Below, piece by piece: positions 16,329-22,687 of a DNA stretch of 22,687 nucleotides (within the stretch, counting starts at the first letter, position 1; every line of letters starts with the position of its first letter). The notes under the pieces are model-generated. The model saw only the letters and a list, made by a program, of their open reading frames with translations, had not been told where the DNA came from and searched no databases. The DNA comes from G020353115 sp964640125 (GTDB taxonomy: Bacteria; Bacteroidota; Bacteroidia; Bacteroidales; VadinHA17): positions 1 to 22,687 of the forward strand of contig CAZXGG010000058.1 in NCBI GenBank assembly GCA_964640125.1, written 5' to 3'. Both the position numbers and the translations under genes were made by a program.

Positions 16329-16703
16329 ATGAAGATACATTATAATCCAAAATTAAAAGAACTGGCCAGGCAATTAAGAAACAACAGCACACAATCTGAA
16401 ATCAGGTTATGGAAATATTTGAAAGGGAAACAAATGATGGGTTATGATTTCCACAGGCAAAAACCGATTGATAATTATATAGTTGATTTTTTTTGTAATA
16501 AGTTAAAACTTGCAATTGAGCTTGATGGATTTTCACATTATATTAAAGAGACTTATCTTAAAGACCTTGAAAAAGAAAAAAAATTAAATCAACTCGGGAT
16601 CAATGTAATCCGGTTTCAGGATTCTGAAGTATTGCATAGGATTGATAATGTAATTGCTGTTATTCAAGCATATATTGAAAATGTTGAAAACCAAAGTAAT
16701 TGA
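16329..16703 (+). CDS. DUF559 endonuclease-like protein
   Basis: A 124-residue cytoplasmic protein with the DUF559 pattern: ARQLRNNSTQSEIRLWKYLK at 13-32, GYDFHRQKPIDNYIVDFFC at 38-56, LAIELDGFSH at 61-70 and GINVIRFQDSEVL at 90-101. The IVDF..ELDG segments correspond to the PD-(D/E)XK/Vsr-like nuclease core known for this family, with Asp53, Glu64 and Asp66 as candidate metal ligands, though activity is rarely shown. The gene is very AT-rich against its neighbours and is framed by its own inverted repeats, which suggests it entered as a small separate unit. No methyltransferase or other restriction gene is near. Confidence 0.85.
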   Translation: MKIHYNPKLKELARQLRNNSTQSEIRLWKYLKGKQMMGYDFHRQKPIDNYIVDFFCNKLKLAIELDGFSHYIKETYLKDLEKEKKLNQLGINVIRFQDSEVLHRIDNVIAVIQAYIENVENQSN

Positions 16704-16710
16704 ATTTTTT

Positions 16711-16748
16711 TCTTCCCCTCTAACAAGAGGGGAACGAGGGGTGTGTAC
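16711..16748. repeat. Right arm of inverted repeat after DUF559 gene
   Basis: Contains the local hairpin CCCCTCTAACAAGAGGGG (16715-16732), then GAGGGGTGTGTAC, the inverse of the left arm's outer end. It begins eight bases after the DUF559 stop. Confidence 0.8.
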
Positions 16749-16775
16749 TCTAAAGGTTTATGAATATTACACACT

Positions 16776-16823
16776 CCCTGCCCGGGAGGCAGGGTGAACT
16801 GTCCCAAAGGAATCCTGGGACAG
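16776..16823. repeat. Two adjoining hairpins upstream of the UroD-family gene
   Basis: CCCTGCC (16776-16782) pairs with GGCAGGG (16788-16794), and CTGTCCCA (16799-16806) pairs with TGGGACAG (16816-16823). Both are perfect stems. They end 42 bases before ATG 16866 and could lie in its leader, or belong to the CTGCC/GGCAG repeat family seen elsewhere in the window. Confidence 0.6.
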
Positions 16824-16865
16824 GGGGATTGAGACCCAAGTATTTTGAAATTCAAATTCAAAAAA

Positions 16866-18113
16866 ATGAACAGCCGGAGCAGACTACAGAAGACACTTAC
16901 TCATCAGGCACCTGACCGGATCCCCGTCGACTTTGGAGGGACCGGTGTAACGGGTGTCCATGTTAAGGTGGTTGAGGGATTGAGAAATCATTTCGGTTTG
17001 GATTGGAAGCCGGTTAAAGCGATCGAGCCCTACCAGATGCTGGGAGAAATTGATGAGGAGTTAATTGATCTGATGGGAATCGATGTCGTTGGATTGTACG
17101 GCAAAAAGAACCTGTTCGGTATTGAGAATGAACGCTGGAAAGAATGCAAAACCTGGTGGGGACAGGTTGTGCTTCTTCCGGGAGACTTCAATACTTTTCC
17201 TGATAACAAAGGTGATCTTTACGTTTATCCTGAAGGAGATCTGTCTGTTGAACCAAGTGCCGTAATGCCCAGTGGATCCTATTTTTTCAATGCCATCATC
17301 CGACAGCAACCCATTCATGAAGACTCTCTTGATCCTGAGGATAATCTCGAGGAGTTTGGACCTCTTTCAGAAGAAGATCTGGATTGGTTTGATCTGGAAT
17401 GCGAAAAGCTGGAAAAGACCGGGAAAGGAATCATTGCATCATTCGGTGGAACAGGATTGGGCGATATTGCCCTTGTACCGGGATTGCAGATGAAACACCC
17501 AAAAGGCATTCGCGACATAAAGGAATGGTATATGTCAACGCTGATGAGGCAGGATTACATCCACGCGGTCTTCGATAAACAAACGGACATTGCTGTCGGG
17601 AACCTGAAAAAGTTCTCAGACAGGATCGGAAACCGGATTGATGCAGTTTTCACCTGTGGCACTGACTTCGGGACACAATACGGTCAATTTTGCCCTCCCG
17701 AAACACTCAATAATTTGTATCTTCCCTATTATAAAAAGGTGAATGACTGGATTCACCAAAACACTGGCTGGAAAACCTTCAAACATTCGTGTGGAGCTGT
17801 CGTTCCTTTCATGGAATCATTCATTGAAGCAGGTTTCGATATCATCAATCCAGTTCAGATCAATGCTCAGGATATGAAACCGGAATTCCTGAAAAAGGAA
17901 TTTGGCGATCGGCTTGTTTTCTGGGGAGGCGGAATCGATACCCAGCAGGTTCTTCCGTTCGGAAAACCCGAAGAGGTAAAGAAACAGGTAATGGATAATT
18001 GCAAGGTATTCGGGGAGAATGGAGGGTTCGTTTTTACTTCCGTACACAATGTTCAGGCAAATGTACCCATCGAGAATGTGGTGGCAATGCTGGAGGGGTT
18101 GAAGGAGGTTTAA
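16866..18113 (+). CDS. UroD-family (uroporphyrinogen decarboxylase-like) methyltransferase
   Basis: A 415-residue cytoplasmic protein of the superfamily that includes MtaA/MtbA/CmuA-type cobalamin methyltransferases and uroporphyrinogen decarboxylase. Signs: the opening SRSRLQKTLTHQAPDRIPVDFGG, FTCGTDFGTQYGQFCPP at 262-278, FKHSCGAVVPFMESFIEAGFDIINPVQ at 305-331 with His307 and Cys309 as candidate zinc ligands, and FWGGGIDTQ at 352-360. True uroporphyrinogen decarboxylase has a different N-terminal heme-precursor binding pattern, so a methyl-transfer role is more likely. ATG 16866 is chosen over an in-frame TTG at 16845 because family similarity begins right there. The partner in function may be the activator at 8280, 7 kb upstream. 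The methyl donor is unknown. Confidence 0.82.
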   Translation: MNSRSRLQKTLTHQAPDRIPVDFGGTGVTGVHVKVVEGLRNHFGLDWKPVKAIEPYQMLGEIDEELIDLMGIDVVGLYGKKNLFGIENERWKECKTWWGQVVLLPGDFNTFPDNKGDLYVYPEGDLSVEPSAVMPSGSYFFNAIIRQQPIHEDSLDPEDNLEEFGPLSEEDLDWFDLECEKLEKTGKGIIASFGGTGLGDIALVPGLQMKHPKGIRDIKEWYMSTLMRQDYIHAVFDKQTDIAVGNLKKFSDRIGNRIDAVFTCGTDFGTQYGQFCPPETLNNLYLPYYKKVNDWIHQNTGWKTFKHSCGAVVPFMESFIEAGFDIINPVQINAQDMKPEFLKKEFGDRLVFWGGGIDTQQVLPFGKPEEVKKQVMDNCKVFGENGGFVFTSVHNVQANVPIENVVAMLEGLKEV

Positions 18114-18116
18114 TTA

Positions 18117-18154
18117 TGAACGTTGAACATTCAACAGCCAACGTTCAACATTGA
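18117..18154. repeat. 7-bp-phased hairpin after the UroD-family gene, no gene inside
   Basis: Consecutive 7-base units read GAACGTT, GAACATT, then CAACAGC, CAACGTT, CAACATT. Left 18117-18128 and right 18143-18154 pair at 10 of 12 positions. The phasing is the same as in the arms of the four-helix elements, but the two arms meet directly. It starts four bases after the UroD stop and may also serve as a transcription end. Confidence 0.6.
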
Positions 18155-18467
18155 AAAACAAATATCCCCATAGGGGAGCCTTACGCTATTTTCTCCCTTA
18201 GTCCAATCCAATAATAGTTATTCTTTATACGATAGTCATTCTTTAAACCCCTTTAGGCGTGGCATGTATTTAGAAACGATCATAACCAGCCACCCCTTGG
18301 TCCAACTGCCATGCTATTCAATGGGAAAACCCTTCATGGACCACAATTCTCCATACATCTGTTAAAAAGACACAACTCGAAAAGTTGATGAAATTACTAA
18401 CAATCCCAACGAAGGCGGCACGCAGGCAGGCCTTCCGGGGTAAATGCGGAGCTAAAAAACCAAAAAT
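18155..18467. other. Intergenic stretch without a recognisable gene
   Basis: It holds a TCCCC-ATA-GGGGA hairpin near 18167-18179, and a GAAGGC..GCCTTC hairpin (18411-18434) containing the GGCACGCAGGCAGG sequence that also occurs inverted at 6307-6320. One short frame of 33 codons from about 18264 resembles nothing known to me. No promoter or RNA gene could be supported. Confidence 0.5.
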
Positions 18468-18498
18468 CAATTAACTTATAACCAATAACGATTAACAT
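18468..18498. repeat. Solo 7-bp-phased arm
   Basis: Four units (CAATTAA, CTTATAA, CCAATAA, CGATTAA) have the same period and polarity as the right arms of the four-helix elements. No matching left arm with a gene is seen nearby. It directly adjoins the hairpin that follows the - strand gene. Confidence 0.5.
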
Positions 18499-18520
18499 AT
18501 CTCTGGACAAGTCCAGAGAT
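18499..18520 (-). terminator. Hairpin at the end of the - strand isomerase gene
   Basis: ATCTCTGGAC (18499-18508) is perfectly complementary to GTCCAGAGAT (18511-18520), forming a strong stem that begins at the stop codon. On the - strand it is followed by an AT-rich run without a clean T-tract, so termination may be only partial. Confidence 0.45.
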
Positions 18521-19371
18521 TACAATTCGGCCACCATTTTATTGAAATTCTCAACGCACTGCTTCAGGTCAGGAACTGAATTTTCCCAGTTGTGTTCATA
18601 TTCAATCATGAAATAACCGGCAAAATTCTGTCTTTTCAGTTCCTGCAATATTGCCGGCACATCAGCAACACCTGTACCCCACGGTACATCATGCGCTTCA
18701 CGCGACTTTTCATTGAGATCTTTAAAATGCAGGTTTATTATCCTGCCTTCAAGTTTTTTCAGGCATTCTACCGGATCCAAACCGGACCGTATCCAGTGCC
18801 CGGTATCGGCACAAACACCAAGCCGTTCACTTCTTCCTTCTAACGCTTCAAGTGCAACATCCGGATTCCAGTAACGTGAGGGTTGTGGATGGTTATGAAA
18901 GGCAACGTTTATTCCATATTCATCTGCCAATGATTCAACGAGATCAAGATCATCAGGTCCTGGCTCAGAAGTAATGGTCTGAATACCCATCTCATCGGCA
19001 AATTCAAACAGGGCATTCCAATCCTCCTCATTTCTACAGGTAACAACTCCTGAACTGATTAACTTAACATCATACTTTTTCAGGAGTTCCTTCATTTTCT
19101 GACGGCTCTTTTCATCCATTTTAAAATCAATTCTCACATCACTATCTTTCGATAGCGTTTGTCCATAATAGGCCTCCACATACTTCAATCCAATGGAAGA
19201 GCCTTTTTCCAGAGCCTCTTCAAAAGAAAATAACCGGAAAGTATACGCCTGAAATCCTACATTCCAGTCAGGCTTTTCCTGACTTGCCCCATCTATTCCT
19301 GGATAGCTGAACGATGAAAGCATGGCGGAAGCAAAAACAACTGCAGCCAGTGTAACAAATGTTTTTTTCAT
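18520..19371 (-). CDS. Exported sugar isomerase/epimerase-like TIM-barrel protein
   Basis: A 283-residue protein of the xylose-isomerase-like (AP endonuclease 2) superfamily, which isomerises or epimerises sugars at a divalent metal. A signal peptide is present (MKKTFVTLAAVVFASAMLSS), so it works outside the cytoplasm, which is odd for enzymes acting on sugar phosphates. Metal-site candidates are Glu136 (TSEPG), His159/His161 (FHNHP), Asp189 and His192 (CADTGHW), His215 (LHFKD) and Glu257 (IEYEH). Exported members often occur in glycan loci of Bacteroidota and may handle free or oxidised sugars such as 3-keto sugars, but this is inference. It is transcribed away from the CBM9-like gene; the 148 bases between their starts hold both promoters, though no confident promoter match was found. 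Confidence 0.78.
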   Translation of the reverse strand: MKKTFVTLAAVVFASAMLSSFSYPGIDGASQEKPDWNVGFQAYTFRLFSFEEALEKGSSIGLKYVEAYYGQTLSKDSDVRIDFKMDEKSRQKMKELLKKYDVKLISSGVVTCRNEEDWNALFEFADEMGIQTITSEPGPDDLDLVESLADEYGINVAFHNHPQPSRYWNPDVALEALEGRSERLGVCADTGHWIRSGLDPVECLKKLEGRIINLHFKDLNEKSREAHDVPWGTGVADVPAILQELKRQNFAGYFMIEYEHNWENSVPDLKQCVENFNKMVAEL

Positions 19372-19519
19372 GATATCGGGTTTTAAGATTAAATTTTTGG
19401 ATTAATACTTTATTAAATCTTTTCGTTCGAAATTTTGTGCATGTGAAATTAATATTTACCGGAACAAAATCATAACGATTACAACTCAAATTGCAATCAA
19501 ATATGACTATCTTAGAAAC

Positions 19520-20191
19520 ATGGTTGAGGGAAAGGTTTATACCTGCCGGAGAATAGACCGTGAAATAGCTCTAACGGGACAGATAGATGATCCGTTATGG
19601 GAATTGGGAGATGTTATTCGACTGGTTGATAATGTTACTGGTAAGGATGCGGACCAACAAACAGTAGTGCGTATGGTATATTCAGGGACAAGCTTATATA
19701 TAGCGTTTCACTGTGAAGATGATTATATCTGGGGCACTTATGACCAGAGGGATTCACCGATATATAATGAAGAGTGTGTTGAAGTGTTTCTCAGCCCCGC
19801 AGGATCAGATCATCAGTATTATGAAATCAATGTCAGTCCGAAGAATACAGTTTTTGATGCATGCATTCTTTCCAACAGGGCAAGTCACAGAGAAGCTGCG
19901 GACTTTACAGGATTGACCGATTTTGATCCCGGGATTACAACGAAGGTCCATATTGAAGGAGAATTCGGAATACCAGGCAAAGGACGGTTTTGGTCTGTTG
20001 AATATGCCATCCCCTTCAGTGAATTATTTGGTGCTCAGAATCCCGTTCCGGTTCCTGGTGATGAATGGCGGATTAACCTGTATCGTATCGATTCACAAGA
20101 AGGTGGCGCAACAAGATATTATGCCTGGAGTCCAACCGGTAAGATCGACTTCCATTGTCCCTGGAAATTCGGAATACTCCGGTTTAATTAG
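19520..20191 (+). CDS. CBM9-like carbohydrate-binding protein, single domain
   Basis: A 223-residue protein that is nearly all one CBM9-like beta-sandwich: GQIDDPLWE at 20-28, RMVYSGTSLYIAFHCED near 51-67, NEECVEVFLSP at 83-93, YYEINVSPKNTVFDA at 99-113, FWSVEYAIPFSEL and the ending W..TG..DFHCPWKFGILRF. These are the usual markers of the family, in which Trp and acidic residues bind sugar ends. No signal peptide is visible, and the frame upstream of ATG 19520 stays open to 19406 without another start or a signal-like stretch. A cytoplasmic or unusually exported binding protein would be odd; the N-terminus may have been lost. It is divergent from the isomerase at 18520. Confidence 0.75.
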   Translation: MVEGKVYTCRRIDREIALTGQIDDPLWELGDVIRLVDNVTGKDADQQTVVRMVYSGTSLYIAFHCEDDYIWGTYDQRDSPIYNEECVEVFLSPAGSDHQYYEINVSPKNTVFDACILSNRASHREAADFTGLTDFDPGITTKVHIEGEFGIPGKGRFWSVEYAIPFSELFGAQNPVPVPGDEWRINLYRIDSQEGGATRYYAWSPTGKIDFHCPWKFGILRFN

Positions 20192-20286
20192 AACTCTATG
20201 TATTCAACTAAAATTGTACGGTAAGTGTTCCTCTGTAACTGCTTATACAAAAATGAATTGACGTTGAAATTATTTATTTTTCCATT

Positions 20287-20457
20287 GAGGGTGTCTCAAA
20301 AGTCAAATTTTTGGTCATCCTGTCCATAGGACTTCTTCGGAGAACCTGATTCAGGATCTCATACGCCTGATTATTAATATGTTGAGATTCTGAAATACCC
20401 GCCTGCCGGCAGGCAGGAATTCAGAATGACTGTTTTTTAGACTTTTGAGACACCCTC
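20287..20457. mobile_element. MITE-like palindromic element
   Basis: The 18-base end GAGGGTGTCTCAAAAGTC (20287-20304) is repeated exactly inverted at 20440-20457. Inside are further nested pairs: GTCATCCTG (20314-20322) with CAGAATGAC (20422-20430), and TCAGGATCTCA (20351-20361) with TGAGATTCTGA (20383-20393), plus a CCTGCCGGCAGG palindrome near 20402. There is no transposase frame. The size of 171 bases, the exact ends and the nested symmetry fit a non-autonomous element derived from an insertion sequence. No convincing target duplication was seen. Confidence 0.68.
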
Positions 20458-20460
20458 CAC

Positions 20461-20517
20461 CCATTGGTGGGAAGTTAAAAAGCGCTCTATTGAGCGCAAA
20501 CGACTTGGAAAGTCGTT
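20461..20517. repeat. Two further hairpins upstream of the GH2 gene
   Basis: GCGCTC-TATT-GAGCGC (20482-20497) and AACGACTT-GGA-AAGTCGTT (20499-20517) are perfect stems lying side by side. They come right after the MITE-like element and 124 bases before the GH2 start, in a stretch with no coding signal; 20518-20640 is AT-rich leader without a confident promoter. Confidence 0.6.
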
Positions 20518-20640
20518 CTCCAATAGCAAAAAAATTTACCAGATATATTCATGACGTCTCTGTTTATTCCTTTTATATTTTACTCCTAAAGCATACCTTC
20601 GCAGCAGCTTAGTCTATTTAATTTAACAAATGGTTCTAAC

Positions 20641-22687
20641 ATGAAAAGTATCCGGTCATTATCACCAATCTTAGTTGTTTCGGGGATATTATTTTCCCTT
20701 TGTTCCTGTCAACCCAAGGTTACCTGGAAGATGGTTCCCAACCCGATTGAAACCCGGTGGGCACAGGATGTGGATCCTGACAATCCTCATCCCGAATACC
20801 CGCGACCAATGATGGTGCGGGATGAATGGAAAAACCTGAATGGATTATGGGACTATGCCATAACACCCATCGACCAGGATGTGCCTGAAGAATGGGATGG
20901 TAAGATCCTGGTTCCCTTTCCGGTTGAATCAGCCCTGTCGGGTGTAAAAAGCAGGGTAGGTAAAGATAGCCTCCTCTGGTATTTCAACCGGTTCTTTATT
21001 CCGAAAGACTGGAAAACCAGGAGAGTCCTGCTTCATTTCGAGGCAGTAGACTGGGAAATGAAAGTATGGATTAACGATCAGCTGGCAGGTTCTCACCGGG
21101 GAGGATACGATCCGTTCAGCTTTGATATTACTGAATACATTAATGATGCGGAAGAACAGGTCATGCTGGTATCGGTTAATGACCCAACAAACGATGGCAC
21201 ACAACCCAGGGGCAAACAGGTAAATGATCCCCATGGCATCTGGTACACATCCGTTACGGGTATCTGGCAGACCGTCTGGATTGAACCGGTCCCGGAGGAA
21301 TATATTACCGAAATTTATACCACTACCAATATTGATAACGGCACGGTTGAGATCACTGTGGAATCTGTCCCCTATCCATCCCAATCTGTTATCACCATAA
21401 CAGTCCTGGATGGATCTCAGGAAGTTGCAGCCGGAGAAGCTAAGGCAGGCGATCCGGTGATCCTGCCCCTTGAAAATCCGCAGCTCTGGACACCCAAATC
21501 CCCACATCTTTATGATCTCAGGGTAGCCCTTGCAAAGGATGGGGAAGTTGTTGATGAAGTGATTAGCTATTTTGGAATGCGGAAAATCAGCCTTGGAAAG
21601 GATGCAGCTGGCTTTACCCGCATGCTCCTCAACAATGAATTTGTATTTCAGAATGGTCCGCTGGACCAGGGATTCTGGCCGGACGGCATTTACACTGCTC
21701 CCACTGACCAGGCACTCAGGCATGATATCGAAATCACCAAACAACTGGGTTTCAATATGCTCAGGAAGCATGTGAAAGTCGAATCCAGGAGGTTTTACGC
21801 CTGGTGCGACAAGCTGGGAATCCTTGTCTGGCAGGATATGCCGAGTGGGGATAGGTATATTGGTGGAGGGGATCCGGATCTTAACAGGAGTGATAAATCG
21901 GCTATTCAATTCGAACAGGAACTGGATCGCATGATCCTTACCAAGTTCAACCATCCCTCCATCATCGTATGGGTACCGTTTAATGAGGGATGGGGACAGT
22001 TCAATACAGTAGGGATCGTGAACCGGATAAAGAAACTTGATCCAACAAGGCTGGTCAACAATGCGAGCGGTTGGACTGACCGCGGTGTCGGTGATATTCT
22101 GGATATCCACCACTACCCTGAGCCGAGGATGCCTGAACCGGAAGATGAGAGAGCAATCGTCCTGGGCGAATTCGGTGGACTGGGACTGGCCATTGAAGGA
22201 CACACCTGGATTCAAGAACACTGGGGATATGAGAACATGTCCGATAAACAGAACCTGATAAGCCAGTATGAGCAATTCTATACACGGGTTTATGATTTCA
22301 TGCATAAAGGATTAAGTGCATCCGTCTATACCCAAATAACGGATGTTGAAACGGAAACAAACGGATTGTTAACCTATGACCGGGAAATCGTGAAGCTGAA
22401 TGTGGAAGAAGCCTTCCGGATCAACACAAACAGCTTCATTCCGGCTCCTGAAATCAAACCGCCGGGTGGCTGGTTCAATGAAAACGATACGGTGCAGGTA
22501 TCCCGGATCAATGATAACGTCATTCGGTATACCACCAATGGTTCCGATCCTGTCGGCACCTCCCCGGAATACAAAGAGCCCATTACCCTGACGAAAGATT
22601 GTACAATTAAAGCAAGGGCATTTTCAGAAGATATGAGCAGCCGGATCGTTGAAGCAGTCTTTACAAAAACGGATATTATCCGACCGG
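20641..22687 (+). CDS. GH2 glycoside hydrolase lipoprotein with chitobiase-type C-terminal domain (3' end outside window)
   Basis: The frame is open from ATG 20641 to the edge, giving 682 codons. Signal peptide with probable lipid-bearing Cys23 (LCSC). A GH2 sugar-binding domain (about 55-215: LNGLWDYAITP, HRGGYDPFSFDIT, GIWYTSVTGIWQTVWIE) is followed by an Ig-like domain (216-325) and a TIM barrel with the acid/base Glu449 in VPFNEGWGQ and the nucleophile Glu510 in LGEFGG. Residues 605-675 form a chitobiase/hexosaminidase C-terminal-like domain (IRYTTNGSDPVGTSPEY, TIKARAF). GH2 covers beta-galactosidases, beta-glucuronidases and beta-mannosidases; which activity applies cannot be told, though a galactosidase-like role would fit the sialidase and fucosidases. 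The opposite strand also has a long open frame here, which is a shadow. Confidence 0.92.
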   Translation, partial: MKSIRSLSPILVVSGILFSLCSCQPKVTWKMVPNPIETRWAQDVDPDNPHPEYPRPMMVRDEWKNLNGLWDYAITPIDQDVPEEWDGKILVPFPVESALSGVKSRVGKDSLLWYFNRFFIPKDWKTRRVLLHFEAVDWEMKVWINDQLAGSHRGGYDPFSFDITEYINDAEEQVMLVSVNDPTNDGTQPRGKQVNDPHGIWYTSVTGIWQTVWIEPVPEEYITEIYTTTNIDNGTVEITVESVPYPSQSVITITVLDGSQEVAAGEAKAGDPVILPLENPQLWTPKSPHLYDLRVALAKDGEVVDEVISYFGMRKISLGKDAAGFTRMLLNNEFVFQNGPLDQGFWPDGIYTAPTDQALRHDIEITKQLGFNMLRKHVKVESRRFYAWCDKLGILVWQDMPSGDRYIGGGDPDLNRSDKSAIQFEQELDRMILTKFNHPSIIVWVPFNEGWGQFNTVGIVNRIKKLDPTRLVNNASGWTDRGVGDILDIHHYPEPRMPEPEDERAIVLGEFGGLGLAIEGHTWIQEHWGYENMSDKQNLISQYEQFYTRVYDFMHKGLSASVYTQITDVETETNGLLTYDREIVKLNVEEAFRINTNSFIPAPEIKPPGGWFNENDTVQVSRINDNVIRYTTNGSDPVGTSPEYKEPITLTKDCTIKARAFSEDMSSRIVEAVFTKTDIIRP

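Noticed and set aside
16845..16865. Extension of the UroD-family gene to TTG 16845
   Set aside because: The added residues (Phe/Lys-rich) are not part of the family, whereas ATG 16866 starts the conserved opening.
18264..18365. Small ORF of about 33 codons in the gap before the isomerase
   Set aside because: No family resemblance, no start signal, and it lies among hairpins; not supported as a gene.
20929..22305. Long open frame of 458 codons on the - strand
   Set aside because: It lies fully opposite the GH2 gene, whose + strand translation has both catalytic motifs and all family domains. The - strand product resembles nothing and is a codon-bias shadow.
1..22687. Classical polysaccharide utilisation locus with SusC/SusD
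   Set aside because: No TonB-dependent transporter, SusD-like protein or sensor/regulator is present in the window; only the enzyme content fits.

Overview
The window looks like a gene-poor-spaced accessory region of a Bacteroidota chromosome (Bacteroidales-like by inference). The evidence is the run of Bacteroidetes-type lipoprotein signal peptides ending in S-C or G-C, the lack of clear Shine-Dalgarno sequences, two 23S-rRNA intervening-sequence-type four-helix proteins, a DUF559 protein, and many short palindromes between genes. No rRNA, tRNA, CRISPR array, transposase, SusC/SusD pair or regulator gene was seen. Almost everything is on the + strand; the one clear exception is the gene at 18520-19371.

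Layout. 1-257 is the tail of a GNAT acetyltransferase with a YoaP-like end. 304-1560 is a GH33-type sialidase with a piece of a foreign DUF4091 domain at its N-terminus. 1645-4167 is a PhoD-like phosphatase lipoprotein. A hairpin-rich gap with a 51-bp tandem repeat leads to a GH29 fucosidase (4529-5977). After another palindrome-rich gap come a DUF4091/GH123-like lipoprotein (6480-8276) and, three bases later, a corrinoid-enzyme reductive activator (8280-9782). A truncated UroD-type methyltransferase start (9828-9950) runs in frame into an S1 sulfatase lipoprotein (9951-11393). Next are two four-helix (IVS-type) genes in inverted-repeat arms, bracketing a second GH29 fucosidase (11902-13263). 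Then follow a large lipoprotein resembling an unassigned glycosidase (13821-16265), a DUF559 gene in its own inverted-repeat arms, and an intact UroD-family methyltransferase (16866-18113). The end holds a secreted sugar isomerase/epimerase-like protein on the - strand, a CBM9-like protein, a MITE-like palindrome, and a GH2 glycosidase lipoprotein cut by the window edge.

How the genes may work together (inference): sialidase, two fucosidases, a sulfatase, a GalNAc-type DUF4091 enzyme and a GH2 enzyme would together trim a sialylated, fucosylated and sulfated glycan. The phosphatase could remove phosphoesters. The corrinoid activator and UroD-type methyltransferases would suit demethylation of O-methylated sugars or another methylated substrate, but no corrinoid protein is in view.

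The most unusual signals are structural. The two four-helix genes sit between inverted arms built from 7-bp units; arm sequences differ between copies but match within each copy, and similar 7-bp-phased arms occur elsewhere without a gene. Two genes (sialidase, sulfatase) carry in-frame leftovers of other gene families at their 5' ends, which points to repeated deletion and fusion.
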